The notes under the pieces were generated by a model. That model did not search any database. It was given only the letters and a program-made list of their open reading frames with translations, and was not told where the DNA came from. Below, one piece after another: positions 43,966 to 53,801 of a stretch of 64,000 bases of DNA. The stretch is from JAJZNI01 sp035624785 (GTDB lineage: Bacteria; Chloroflexota; Dormibacteria; Aeolococcales; Aeolococcaceae), in the NCBI GenBank assembly GCA_035624785.1, contig DASPQV010000011.1, forward strand, positions 1-64,000, written 5' to 3'. Both the position numbers and the translations under genes were made by a program. The stretch's first letter is position 1. The number at the start of each line of letters is the position of its first letter.

Positions 43966-44490
43966 TCAGGCCAGAGCGGCCTGAAGCTGCTGCAGGTGAG
44001 TGCGGACGCTGGCGTCGATGACCCGGTCGCCGATCCGCACCAGGAGCCCGCCGATGATGGTGGGGTCGTGGACCGCCTCCACGCGCACCGGCTTGTGGAA
44101 ACGTGCCGCGAGCGCCGCCTCGAGCTGCCTGGCTGCGGCTGCGTCGAGCGGCACCGCCGACCTGACCACGGCCCGGAGCACGCCGCTCGCCGCCTCGCTC
44201 ATGGCCTGGTACTCGGTGACGACGTCGTCGAGGATCTGGGTTCGGCCTCGGGTGACGAGCAGCCGCACCAGGTTGCGGGCCGTGGGGCTGGAGCCGGCCA
44301 GCAGGCCGTCGACCAGCCGGCCGCGTTCCGGGACGCTGACCCTGGGATTGGAGAGCGCGGTCCGCACGCGGGGATCGCGGACCAGCGCACGCGCCCGCGC
44401 CAGGTCCGTGCCGACGGCATCGATGCGCTTCTCGTCCCGGGCCACCTGGAAAGCGGCATCGGCGTAGCGGCGGGCGAGCGCCGATGGCAT
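43966..44490 (-). CDS. atpH: ATP synthase delta subunit
   Basis: 174 residues. Starts MPSALARRYADAAFQVARDEKRID, the conserved OSCP/delta N-terminus, and ends IGDRVIDASVRTHLQQL, matching the delta C-terminal signature (vGdkviDgSvr..L). Connects F1 to the peripheral stalk. Start at ATG 44490; the frame is open to 44535 with an Arg-rich extension that I discount. Confidence 0.93.
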   Translation of the reverse strand: MPSALARRYADAAFQVARDEKRIDAVGTDLARARALVRDPRVRTALSNPRVSVPERGRLVDGLLAGSSPTARNLVRLLVTRGRTQILDDVVTEYQAMSEAASGVLRAVVRSAVPLDAAAARQLEAALAARFHKPVRVEAVHDPTIIGGLLVRIGDRVIDASVRTHLQQLQAALA

Positions 44491-44548
44491 CAGCGGCGCC
44501 TCCACGCCGGCGCGGCGCCGTCGCTCACCGGGCAAACGTCCGCCATCC

Positions 44549-45058
44549 TCACTGCGGGTGCTCCTCTAGCGACTTCACGGATCTCTCGATCAGCTTCTGA
44601 TGAGCCGCGGCGTCGATCGACTCCCCGAGGACCTGCGCGGCCGCGGCCACCACCAGCGCACCGACCTGTCCGCTCAGGTCCCGCATCGCCTTGTCCCGCT
44701 CGGCGACGATGTCCTGGCGCGCCTGCTCCGCGAAGGCCTTGGCCTCCTCTCGCGCCTTGGCCCGAACCTCCTCGGCCTCACTGGCGGCGTCACGATGGGC
44801 GCGGCTGCCGATCTCCCGGGCCTGCCCGCGCGCCTCCTCGAGGAGCTGGTCGACCTGTCCCTTCACCTCGCTGAGCCGCCGCTCCGACTCCTGGGCCTGA
44901 CGCAGCCCGGTCTCGATGATCCGCTCGCGGTGGTCGGCAGCCCGCATCACCCGCGGGTAGACCCAGCGCCAGAGGATGCCGACCATGAGCAGGAACGCGA
45001 TTATCTCGGCGATCAGGGTCAGGTTTGGAGTCAGGATGGACGACGTCGCGGCAACCAT
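44549..45058 (-). CDS. atpF: ATP synthase b subunit
   Basis: 169 residues. One N-terminal membrane helix (LTLIAEIIAFLLMVGILWRWVYP) precedes a long charged coiled coil (Glu/Arg/Ala-rich) to the C-terminus, the peripheral stalk. Start: ATG 45058, 11 bp after the atpE stop. Confidence 0.95.
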   Translation of the reverse strand: MVAATSSILTPNLTLIAEIIAFLLMVGILWRWVYPRVMRAADHRERIIETGLRQAQESERRLSEVKGQVDQLLEEARGQAREIGSRAHRDAASEAEEVRAKAREEAKAFAEQARQDIVAERDKAMRDLSGQVGALVVAAAAQVLGESIDAAAHQKLIERSVKSLEEHPQ

Positions 45059-45069
45059 CGCGAACTGCC

Positions 45070-45351
45070 TCAGGTCGGATTGCTGCTGCCGAAGCTGACG
45101 ATGAAGAAGAAGCCAAGCACCAGGTTGATGAAGTACATGGCCTCGACCAGGCCGACGATCAGGAACATGATGACCGTCAGCCGGCCCTGCGCTTCGGGCT
45201 GACGAGCGGTTCCCTGGATGGTGGCGTTGCCGGCGAGACCATCGCCGATGGCGGCGCCGATCGCGCCGCCCCCGAGGGCGAGACCGGCAGCGATGAGCGC
45301 GCCCATCAGGGCGATGGAATGGGCCGTGACGGCCGTGGCTATCAGTGCCAT
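45070..45351 (-). CDS. atpE: ATP synthase c subunit
   Basis: 93 residues, two membrane helices joined by the polar loop ATIQGTARQPE. The ion-binding Glu lies in LIVGLVEAMYFI. The usual Na-binding ligands (Gln in helix 1, Ser/Thr next to the Glu) are missing, so a proton-driven enzyme is likely. Confidence 0.96.
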   Translation of the reverse strand: MALIATAVTAHSIALMGALIAAGLALGGGAIGAAIGDGLAGNATIQGTARQPEAQGRLTVIMFLIVGLVEAMYFINLVLGFFFIVSFGSSNPT

Positions 45352-45366
45352 CGAGTCAGTGTCTCC

Positions 45367-46272
45367 TCATTGCATGGTTTGGTAGCCGGATGCCCGTCGG
45401 TCAACCTGCGAGGCCGGGTGGGTGTCAGAGAGAGTGGATGCCAAGCGTTCGGTCGCGTCCTCAACGGAATGCTCGGAGCTCTCCATCCCCTCCCGCGCCT
45501 GGCCGAAATAGATGATGGTGAGTAGCATGAAGATGAAAGCCTGGATGGTGCCGATGAGCAGAACATCGAAAAGCTTCCAGACCACCAAGGCTAAGATCGC
45601 GAGCGGGGAGAGGGCCGCGGTGACGGCCGAGCCTCCGACCAGGGCGGCGAACAGGCCGCCGAGCAGATAGGCCATCACCACGGCGGCGAAGAGGTTGCCG
45701 AAGAGTCGTAGGGCAAGCGTGATGGGCTTGACCACCTCCTCAATGATGTTGAGGACGGTGAAGAGGACCCGAACCAGCACGTTCAGCTGGTAGGGGCGCG
45801 TGAAATGGTGCAGATAGCCACCCAGGCCGCGGATCCGGATCGAGTAAGCCTGGCTGAGGATGAAGACCACGAGTCCCATCGCCAGAGTCAGGTTGAGGTC
45901 GGCGTTGGCGGGCTCGACCGGCTGCTCGAGGGGGAAGAAATCAAGCCAGTTGGCGGTGAGGATGAAGAAACCGATGGTCGCCGCCAGCGGAAGGACGAAG
46001 GACGGAGCGTCCTGTCCGACCGTCTCGCGCACCAGGTTGCGGACGTAGCCCAGGAACAGCTCGAACGCCATCTGCAGCTTGGTGGGCTTGCCTAACCGTA
46101 CCGTGCCCGCCAGGACGAACCCGATCGCCAGGGTCACAGCGATGGCGATAGCCGAAGATATCAGGGTGTCGTAGTTGAGCTGGCAGTAGAGCGGTGGGTT
46201 GTTGGGGTTCCCGCAGAGGACGAGGAGGGGGTGCTGCCCCGGGGTGGCATCGCCAAGCAGCAGTCCGGTCAT
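45367..46272 (-). CDS. atpB: ATP synthase a subunit
   Basis: 301 residues, multi-pass. The conserved Arg of helix 4 is in ITLALRLFGNLFAAVVM, and FELFLGYVRNLVRETVG and AFIFMLLTIIYFGQA are typical. Forms the proton half-channels against the c ring. It has a C-terminal extension of about 45 polar residues after the last helix. The start overlaps the upstream atpI-like stop (ATGA). Confidence 0.96.
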   Translation of the reverse strand: MTGLLLGDATPGQHPLLVLCGNPNNPPLYCQLNYDTLISSAIAIAVTLAIGFVLAGTVRLGKPTKLQMAFELFLGYVRNLVRETVGQDAPSFVLPLAATIGFFILTANWLDFFPLEQPVEPANADLNLTLAMGLVVFILSQAYSIRIRGLGGYLHHFTRPYQLNVLVRVLFTVLNIIEEVVKPITLALRLFGNLFAAVVMAYLLGGLFAALVGGSAVTAALSPLAILALVVWKLFDVLLIGTIQAFIFMLLTIIYFGQAREGMESSEHSVEDATERLASTLSDTHPASQVDRRASGYQTMQ

Positions 46273-46652
46273 GGGGCGCGGAGCACCTCACGCAACGAAG
46301 TGGCGGTGAGCGCCAGCTGGGCGAAGGCCATCCCCCCGGCCACCAGGACCATCTGCCGCCATCCCAGCACAAACCCGGCGGCCACCGCCAGCAGCGTCAA
46401 CGTGAGCAGCCGCAGGATGCTGGTGGCCGCGAAGGCCGCGCCGAGGCGAAGGAGCTGGGCTGCCGCGAAGCCGTTACCCGCGCCGAGCAAGAGGCCAAGG
46501 GCGAGGGCAACACCGACCGTGGGCTGCCGGGAGACCGCCGTCACCACCACGGCAAGCCCCGCAACTCCCGCGCAGACCGCAGCGCTGCGGTTGAGCGCCC
46601 GCCGGGGGGCCGCGGGAAGGCCGGCCACCGGCGGCGCGGCCTGCGTCTGCAT
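46269..46652 (-). CDS. AtpI-like small membrane protein of the ATP synthase operon
   Basis: 127 residues with about four hydrophobic segments (CAGVAGLAVVVTAV, VGVALALGLLLGAGNGFAAAQLL, LRLLTLTLLAVAAGFVLG and a C-terminal one). Size, position just before atpB and pattern fit the ATP synthase I family, which assists c-ring assembly and Mg uptake. Both ends overlap neighbours (ATGA with atpB; shared base with the upstream gene). Confidence 0.78.
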   Translation of the reverse strand: MQTQAAPPVAGLPAAPRRALNRSAAVCAGVAGLAVVVTAVSRQPTVGVALALGLLLGAGNGFAAAQLLRLGAAFAATSILRLLTLTLLAVAAGFVLGWRQMVLVAGGMAFAQLALTATSLREVLRAP

Positions 46653-46864
46653 CAGAGGTACCTTCTCAGCTGCGCCCAGAGGACCATCACGGCCGCGCCG
46701 ATCCCGAGCAGAAGTCCGACGAGGAGGCCGAGAGGACTGGTGTGGACAGCCTGGTCGATGAACAGGCCGCCAACGAGCGGCAGAGCGACTATCACGGCCA
46801 GGAACAGACCCAGACCGGCCAGGTCGCCCACCGATGGAGACGGCTTGGACGGTTCAGCGGGCAT
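46652..46864 (-). CDS. AtpZ-like small membrane protein
   Basis: 70 residues with two hydrophobic helices (LAGLGLFLAVIVALPLVGGLFID, LGLLVGLLLGIGAAVMVLWA), the AtpZ/F0F1-ATPase gene 1 pattern with the conserved GxxID between them. First gene of the atpZ-I-B-E-F-H-A-G-D-C operon. Start: ATG 46864; an alternative start at 46975 would add a 37-residue Arg-rich leader. The 194 bp upstream should contain the operon promoter. Confidence 0.75.
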   Translation of the reverse strand: MPAEPSKPSPSVGDLAGLGLFLAVIVALPLVGGLFIDQAVHTSPLGLLVGLLLGIGAAVMVLWAQLRRYL

Positions 46865-47058
46865 GCGCGAGCCCGCGCGTGCTCGGCGCGCGGGAAAGAG
46901 GTCGATCGTCACCGCGAGGCCCCAACCCAACCCGGCCTCGCTCGTGTCCGCGGGCACGGCCGGAAGGTAGCACACAGATGCGCCGGGTCGATCCGGGCAG
47001 TTCCGGCGCCCACGGCGGGAGACAGAAAGGCCCCGGCCCGCTCGGCGCCGGCCCCCCC

Positions 47059-48207
47059 TCAGTCGAGCTCGCGCTCGTGGCGGCTCCTCTGGGACGCCAC
47101 CGGCCGGCCGGTCACCGCCATCCCACCGGCGTGCTCACCGGGTAGCCGGACGCGGGCCCCGGCGCGGCGAACCCGGCGCTGGTTGCGCCAGAAGATGCCG
47201 GCCAGGCCCAGGGCGCAGAGGACGATGGCGACGTAGAGGATGGTGTGGTGGCCGAAGAGGGCGAGGGCCAGGCAGCCCAGCACGCCGGTGGCCAGGTAGA
47301 AGGTGAGGGCGGTCTCCAGCGGCGTCATCCCCCGGGCCTGGAGACGGTGGTGGAGGTGGCCGGCGTCCGGGGTCGCCGGGCTGATCCCGGCCCGGCGTCG
47401 CCTCACGATCGCCCAGGCGGTGTCGGTGATGGGCAGGCTGAGCGCGATCAGCGGGACCAGGATTGAGACGCCGACCGCCACCTTGGCGATGCCGACGATG
47501 GTGATGCCGGCGATCGCCACCCCCAGGAAGTGGCTTCCCGTGTCGCCCATGAAAGTCCGTGCCGGCGGCAGGTTGAAGACCAGGAAGCCGGCGCAGACAC
47601 CCATCAGCGAACCGCTCATGATGACCACCCCGGACTGGACGTCCCCCGGCTCGGTGATCCGGTTGATGGCGGCCAGCATGGCCACCATGGCGACGATTCC
47701 CACCACGCCGGCCGCGACCCCGTCAGCACCGTCCAGGAAGTTGATGGAGACCTGCAAGCCGGCCACCCAGAGGACGGTCATCGGCAGGGCGAGGAATCCC
47801 AGGGTCACGTGCCCGAAGAGAGGGAGATCGACGAAGGGGATGTCCATCCCCAGCAGGTAGAAGGCCACGCCCGCCCCCAGCACCACGACGAGCTTGGGCC
47901 ACCAGGGGAGATCGACCACGTCGTCGACGGCCATCACGGCCGCCACCACGGTGGCCACGATCAGGAGGGGCCAGCGAGTCCCGATGTCACCGCCGAAGGC
48001 AATGAGAGCGATGGCGAAGCCGGCCACCATGGCGATGCCGCCCAGCCGCGGAGTGGGGCGGGCGTGGAGGTGGCGGTCGTCGTCGGGATGGGCGACCGCA
48101 CCCACCACGCGGGCCAGCCGCATCGAGACCGGGGTGGCGGCGATGCAGACGGCTGAGGCGACCAGGAAGGGGGGAAGGGCGCTGATCCAGGCCGAGGCGG
48201 AGCTCAC
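47059..48207 (-). CDS. Undecaprenyl-phosphate GlcNAc-1-phosphate transferase (WecA/TagO/MraY superfamily)
   Basis: 382 residues, about ten or eleven membrane segments. Signatures: PRLGGIAM, VMAVDDVVDLPWWPK (Mg-binding Asp pair), NFLDGADGVAAG, RTFMGDTGS and DAGHLHHRL, the last favouring WecA/TagO over MraY. It would start a lipid-linked envelope polymer from undecaprenyl phosphate. Start: GTG 48207, whose GTGA overlaps the glyA stop; the longer frame to 48240 would overlap glyA by 37 bp. Confidence 0.93.
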   Translation of the reverse strand: MSSASAWISALPPFLVASAVCIAATPVSMRLARVVGAVAHPDDDRHLHARPTPRLGGIAMVAGFAIALIAFGGDIGTRWPLLIVATVVAAVMAVDDVVDLPWWPKLVVVLGAGVAFYLLGMDIPFVDLPLFGHVTLGFLALPMTVLWVAGLQVSINFLDGADGVAAGVVGIVAMVAMLAAINRITEPGDVQSGVVIMSGSLMGVCAGFLVFNLPPARTFMGDTGSHFLGVAIAGITIVGIAKVAVGVSILVPLIALSLPITDTAWAIVRRRRAGISPATPDAGHLHHRLQARGMTPLETALTFYLATGVLGCLALALFGHHTILYVAIVLCALGLAGIFWRNQRRVRRAGARVRLPGEHAGGMAVTGRPVASQRSRHERELD

Positions 48208-49571
48208 GATGACCGGTACGGGAGCGGGAAGCGCCGGCACAGCTCGAGGCTCTGCCGCCGGACCTCAGCCCGCACCTCCTCATCGTGGAACCGGCTCAGC
48301 ATGAGCTGGATCAGGCCGGCGATCTCGACCATCTCCGGCTCGCGCATGCCCCGGCTGGTCACCGCCGGGCTGCCCAAGCGCACCCCGTTGGGATTGAAGG
48401 GGGTGCCCCCATGGCCGGGGAAGACGTTGGCGTTGAGGGTGATGCCGACGCTGTCGAAGGCCGACTGGACCGCCCGGCCACGCAGGCCGAATGGACGGAG
48501 GTCGATGACCATGAGGTGGTTGTCGGTGCCGCCGGTGGTCAGCACGCAGCCGCGGTCCACCAGACCCCTGGCCAGGGCGGCGGCGTTGGCCACCACCTGG
48601 GCCGCATAGGCCCTGAACTCCGGCTGGGCGCACTGATGGAACATGACCGCCTTGGCGGCGATGGCGTGGAGCAGCGGCCCTCCCTGGTTGCCCGGACAGA
48701 CCGCCTTGTCGACCGCCTCGGCGTACTGGGCGCGGCACAGGATCAGGCCGCCCCAGGGGCCTCGGAGCGTCTTGTGGGTGGTGAGGGTGACGAAGTCGCA
48801 GTACGGCACCGGGGAGGGGTGAGCCCCGCCCGCCACCAGGCCGGCGAAGTGGGCCATGTCCACCATCAGCATGGCGCCGACCTCGTCGGCGATCTCGCGG
48901 AAGGCGGCGAAGTCGAGGAAGCGGGGGTAGGAGCTGTACCCACCGAGGATCAGCTTGGGCCGCACCTCCAGAGCCCGGCGCCGCACCTCGGCCATGTCCA
49001 GGCACCCCGTCGCCTCGGAGACGAAGTAGGGCTCGAAATGGTAGAGGCGGCCGCTGAAGTTGACCGGCGAGCCGTGGGTGAGGTGACCACCCTGGTCGAG
49101 GGCCATCCCCAGGACCGTGTCGCCGGGCTGGAGCACCGCAGAGTAGACCGACATGTTGGCCTGGGAACCCGAGTGGGGCTGGACGTTGGCGTGCTCGGCT
49201 CCGAAGAGCGCCTTGGCCCGCTCGCGGCAGAGGTCCTCGACCTGGTCGACCACCTGGCAGCCGCCGTAGTAGCGCTTCCCCGGCGTCCCCTCCGCGTACT
49301 TGTTGTTGAGCCAGGAGCCGAGCGCCTCCAGCACCGCCGGCGAGGCCAGGTTCTCGGACGGGATCAGCTCGAGGGTCTCCTCCTGGCGGCGCAGCTCCGC
49401 GTCCACGAGGTCGGCCACCTCTGGGTCGGTGGCCCGCAGCCGCGGCTTGTCGGCGAACGACCCCACGGGCGTATCGGCATGGAACACGGCGGCGCCGGTC
49501 GCCGAACCCATCGGGATCGCGGTGTACTGCTCGGTCAAGGTCAGCTCCCTCTGCGCGGCTGGCGCGCTCAC
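48204..49571 (-). CDS. glyA: Serine hydroxymethyltransferase
   Basis: 455 residues as annotated. ETLELIPSENLASPAV, YAEGTPGKRYYGGC, the PLP lysine in TLTTHKTLRGPWGG, and GNQGGPLLHAIAAKAV are standard. Interconverts serine and glycine with folate one-carbon units. I use the GTG at 49571 since its GTGA overlaps the tsaC stop; this gives about 35 residues before the usual family start, so ATG 49511 is a reasonable alternative. Confidence 0.96.
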   Translation of the reverse strand: MSAPAAQRELTLTEQYTAIPMGSATGAAVFHADTPVGSFADKPRLRATDPEVADLVDAELRRQEETLELIPSENLASPAVLEALGSWLNNKYAEGTPGKRYYGGCQVVDQVEDLCRERAKALFGAEHANVQPHSGSQANMSVYSAVLQPGDTVLGMALDQGGHLTHGSPVNFSGRLYHFEPYFVSEATGCLDMAEVRRRALEVRPKLILGGYSSYPRFLDFAAFREIADEVGAMLMVDMAHFAGLVAGGAHPSPVPYCDFVTLTTHKTLRGPWGGLILCRAQYAEAVDKAVCPGNQGGPLLHAIAAKAVMFHQCAQPEFRAYAAQVVANAAALARGLVDRGCVLTTGGTDNHLMVIDLRPFGLRGRAVQSAFDSVGITLNANVFPGHGGTPFNPNGVRLGSPAVTSRGMREPEMVEIAGLIQLMLSRFHDEEVRAEVRRQSLELCRRFPLPYRSS

Positions 49572-50152
49572 CCTCCCAGGTGCCGCCGAAGCGCGGTCGC
49601 TGGGACCGGACCCTCGCGCAGCACCCGCGGAGGCGTCGACGTCAAGTCGATGATAGTCGAGGCCATGCCGGAACCGGGACCACCGTCGACCACCCCGGCG
49701 CAGGGCGGCCGCGCCATCAGCAGGGCCTCCTCGGCGGTGCGCGGCGGGGGCCCTCCGTGCCGGTTGGCACTGGTCGACGCGACCGGACCGCTCTGGCGCA
49801 GCAGGTCTCGAAGCAGCGGATGGCCGGGGACCCGGACCATCAGGCTGGTGCCCGCCCGGGGAATCAGCAGCCGGCGGGGCCCCGCCGGGCAGATCAGGGC
49901 CAGGGCTCCGGGCCAGAAGGCGTCCACCAGAGTGCGGGCAGTGGGGCCAATCTCCACCAGCCCGTCGAGCTGCGAGACGTCGGCGGCCAGCAGGTTCAGT
50001 TCGAGGTGAGGCGGCCGATCCTTGAGCTCGTAGACCGCCTCGATCGCGGCGGGGTTGGCGGGATCGCAGGCCAGGCCGTAGACGGTGTCGGTCGGCACGA
50101 TCACGACTCCCCCGGAGCAGATGGCGGCGACGGCCTCCTCGACGGTGATCAT
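49568..50152 (-). CDS. tsaC: L-threonylcarbamoyladenylate synthase (TsaC/YwlC, YrdC domain)
   Basis: 194 residues, YrdC/Sua5-fold domain only, so the short TsaC form. VVIVPTDTVYGLACD and KDRPPHLELNLL (the KxR motif) start the domain; FWPGALALI, MVRVPGHPLLRDLL and VASTSANRHG follow. It makes threonylcarbamoyl-AMP, the substrate for TsaD at 11266-12282. The start overlaps the prmC stop as ATGA, and the stop overlaps glyA as GTGA. Confidence 0.95.
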   Translation of the reverse strand: MITVEEAVAAICSGGVVIVPTDTVYGLACDPANPAAIEAVYELKDRPPHLELNLLAADVSQLDGLVEIGPTARTLVDAFWPGALALICPAGPRRLLIPRAGTSLMVRVPGHPLLRDLLRQSGPVASTSANRHGGPPPRTAEEALLMARPPCAGVVDGGPGSGMASTIIDLTSTPPRVLREGPVPATALRRHLGG

Positions 50153-51027
50153 GGCCGGACCTCGACCACCCGCGGCAGGCCGGCGAGGTCGTTGGCCACC
50201 GCGACCGTCGCGTCAGGCCAGACGCTGCGTGCCATGTCGGCGACCAGGCCGGCACGGCGGCTGTCGACCTCGACCCCGATCCAGCGCGCCCCGGGGCAGC
50301 GCTCGGCGACCGCGGGAAAGATCACCCGGTAGGCCTCGAGGCCATCGACACCCCCGTCGAGAGCCACCCTGGGCTCGAACCCCAGATCACGAGGAAGTCC
50401 TTCCAGCTCGGCGGTGGTGACGTAGGGGGGGTTGCTCACCACCAGGTCGAGGTCGGCCACCAGGCCCTTCTCCCAGCCGCCCTCGACGAGGAGGACCCGG
50501 GAGGCGACGCCCAGGGCGGCGGCGTTCTCCGCCGCCACCGCCAGGGCCTCCGGGCTCACGTCGCAGCCGAGAACGCTGGACTGGCCCAGCTCCGCCGCCA
50601 GGGTGCAGCCGATGCAGCCGCTGCCGGTGCCGAGGTCGGCGATGCGGACCTCCCCGTCCCGCTCGCGGGCGGCCCGCAGCGCTCGATCCACCAGGGTCTC
50701 GGTCTCCGGCCTCGGCACCAGGACGGCCGGGGTGACCCGGAAGCTCCGGCCGAAGAACTCGCGACACCCGACCAGGTGAGCCACCGGCTCCCCCCTCCCC
50801 CGCCGGCGGAGCAGCTCACGGACCCGGTCGAGCTCGGGGTCGGAGAGCGGCCTGTCGTACTGGAGGTAGAGGTCGAGCCGGCTCAGCCCGACGGCGTGGC
50901 CGACCAGCAGCTCGGAGTCGAGACGCGCGCTCGGGCTGCCCCTGTCCCTCAGGTACCCGGTGGACAGCCGCACCACCTCGATGACGGTGCGCGCGGCGAC
51001 CGGCCCTCTCGGCGTGGTCGAGGCCAT
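50149..51027 (-). CDS. prmC: Release-factor glutamine methyltransferase PrmC (HemK)
   Basis: 292 residues. An N-terminal helical domain (LDSELLVGHAVGLSRLDLYLQYDRPL) precedes a Rossmann methyltransferase with LVPRPETETLV, IADLGTGSGCIGCTLA and the catalytic NPPY in VVSNPPYV. It methylates the GGQ Gln of RF1/RF2. Normally adjacent to prfA, but here separated from it by an MFS gene on the other strand. Start: ATG 51027. Confidence 0.95.
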   Translation of the reverse strand: MASTTPRGPVAARTVIEVVRLSTGYLRDRGSPSARLDSELLVGHAVGLSRLDLYLQYDRPLSDPELDRVRELLRRRGRGEPVAHLVGCREFFGRSFRVTPAVLVPRPETETLVDRALRAARERDGEVRIADLGTGSGCIGCTLAAELGQSSVLGCDVSPEALAVAAENAAALGVASRVLLVEGGWEKGLVADLDLVVSNPPYVTTAELEGLPRDLGFEPRVALDGGVDGLEAYRVIFPAVAERCPGARWIGVEVDSRRAGLVADMARSVWPDATVAVANDLAGLPRVVEVRP

Positions 51028-51110
51028 GAGCCGCAGGCTAGCCGATGGCACGCCTGCGGGACGGGCCGCGGGCGCGTAGTCCCCCACATCGGAGCCGTAC
51101 AGTGACCCCC

Positions 51111-52535
51111 ATGGCGACGATGGATGTCGCGGTTCCACCGGCGCGGCAGACGGGGTGGGACCGAGTCGGGGTGGGCAGGCTAACCCTGCTCAGCCTCTAC
51201 TGGGTCGCCATCGGCTGGCTCTGGAACGCCCTGGGCGCCCAGGTGCTGCCGCCGGTCATCACCGGGATGGTGGGGCAGGCACACCAGGGCACGGCCCTCT
51301 CCCTCCTCGAGAGCTTTGGCACCCTGGTCGCGGTGGTCTGGCAGCCGGTGGTGGGGGCGGTCTCCGATCGCACCCGGCTCGCCTGGGGGCGGCGCCGTCC
51401 GTACATCGCCGCCGGCGCCACCGGCTCCTCGCTGTTCCTGGTGCTGATGGCCTTCGTCGGACCCTACTTCTGGCTCCTCGCTCTCTACTACTTCCTGCTC
51501 CAGGTGTCCTCCAACACCGCCCAGAGCCCGTACCAGGGCCTCGGCCCCGATGCGGTCCCGGAGAAGGAGTTCGCCAAGTTCAGCGCGTTCTATGGGATGG
51601 GCAACCTGGTCGGCACCCTGATCGGCTTCCTGGTCACGGGCATCTTCACCGGCGCGGGCGCATACAACCTCGCCTTCTTCACCATGGCGGCGGTCCTGCT
51701 GCTCGCCATGGTCATGACCGTCACCCTGGTGCCGGACCGAGGCCGGCCGGACGCCACCCTGCAGCACGGCCTGGCGGAGGTCACGGTGGGCACCTTCCGG
51801 ATCAGCCCGCGCCGCCACGGGGCATTCCTCTGGTTGCTGGGGTCGCGGCTGCTCATCCTCATGGGCATCGTCGGGCTGGAGACCTACGCCCAGTTCTTCT
51901 TCAAGGACGTCTTCTACCCGGGAAGCTCGACCACCCTGACCGACCACGCCAACAGCGCGACCACCGACCTGCTCGCCATCATCGTCGTGCTGGCGATCGC
52001 GGTCTCATACCCGGCCGCCCGGCTCTCCGACCGCTGGGGCCGCAAGCCGATGGTGGTGGCCTGCGCGCTGCTCGGGGCGGTGGGAGCCCTCGGCCTGGTC
52101 TTCTCCCATTACACCATCCTCCCCCACGCGATGACCGCCCCGCTGGCGTCGATCCTCCACATCCCCGGCGGCCTCGCCCAGGTGCTCTGGTTCGGGGTTC
52201 CCATCGGGATCGGCATCGGCGCCTTCCTGACCGTCGACTGGGCTTACATGATCGACCTGATCCCGGCCGCGGAGGTCGGCCGCTTCCTGGGCTTCTCCAA
52301 CATCGCGACCGCCGGCTCGGGGATCATCGCCCGGCTCATCGCCGGGCCGATCCTGGATCACTTCAACGCCGGCCGTCACATCCTCGGAGAGCTGGGCGGC
52401 TACCCGGTGGTGTTCGGGATGTTCGTGGTGTACTTCGTGGCCGGCATCGTTCTGGTCCTGCCCGTGCCCAACCGCCGAGGTCAGCCGCGAGCCTCCGCGG
52501 CAACGGAAACGCAGCCCAGCCGCAGCGCTCCTTGA
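51111..52535 (+). CDS. MFS transporter (GPH/sucrose-cation symporter-like)
   Basis: 474 residues with about twelve membrane helices. GAVSDRTRLAWGRRRPYI and SDRWGRKPM are the loop 2-3 and 8-9 motifs; the first closely matches sugar:cation symporters of the SUC/GPH type. Substrate unknown, plausibly a disaccharide. The start at ATG 51111 or the nearby ATG 51120; TACAGT lies close upstream, so the leader would be short. It runs opposite to all its neighbours and splits prfA from prmC. Its last 20 or so polar residues are antisense to a glyoxalase-like remnant, hinting at a rearrangement junction. Confidence 0.88.
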   Translation: MATMDVAVPPARQTGWDRVGVGRLTLLSLYWVAIGWLWNALGAQVLPPVITGMVGQAHQGTALSLLESFGTLVAVVWQPVVGAVSDRTRLAWGRRRPYIAAGATGSSLFLVLMAFVGPYFWLLALYYFLLQVSSNTAQSPYQGLGPDAVPEKEFAKFSAFYGMGNLVGTLIGFLVTGIFTGAGAYNLAFFTMAAVLLLAMVMTVTLVPDRGRPDATLQHGLAEVTVGTFRISPRRHGAFLWLLGSRLLILMGIVGLETYAQFFFKDVFYPGSSTTLTDHANSATTDLLAIIVVLAIAVSYPAARLSDRWGRKPMVVACALLGAVGALGLVFSHYTILPHAMTAPLASILHIPGGLAQVLWFGVPIGIGIGAFLTVDWAYMIDLIPAAEVGRFLGFSNIATAGSGIIARLIAGPILDHFNAGRHILGELGGYPVVFGMFVVYFVAGIVLVLPVPNRRGQPRASAATETQPSRSAP

Positions 52536-52617
52536 TCTCGAAAACGCTCCCCTCCGGATCGCGGAAGCACGCCCGGCGACCGCCGATGCGGGGCTCCGGT
52601 GAGCCCGGACGGTCCAC
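52507..52617 (-). pseudogene. Remnant of a VOC (glyoxalase/bleomycin-resistance) family gene
   Basis: The minus strand reads PRIGGRRACFRDPEGSVFEIKE, the characteristic last strand of VOC proteins (FRDPxGNxxEI). Only this C-terminal piece is present: upstream it meets a stop inside the end of prfA, and downstream it runs into the MFS gene 3' end. Probably debris from a lost gene. Identification is from pattern memory only. Confidence 0.4.
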
Positions 52618-52619
52618 CC

Positions 52620-53708
<1,089 letters not shown>

Positions 53709-53801
53709 TCCGGCCTGGATTCTCCGCCAGTCCCGGGGCGGCGCGCCCGCCGAAGCGGCCTCGTCCGGACCCTCGACGCGCCCGGGCCAGCCCGGCTGCC
53801 C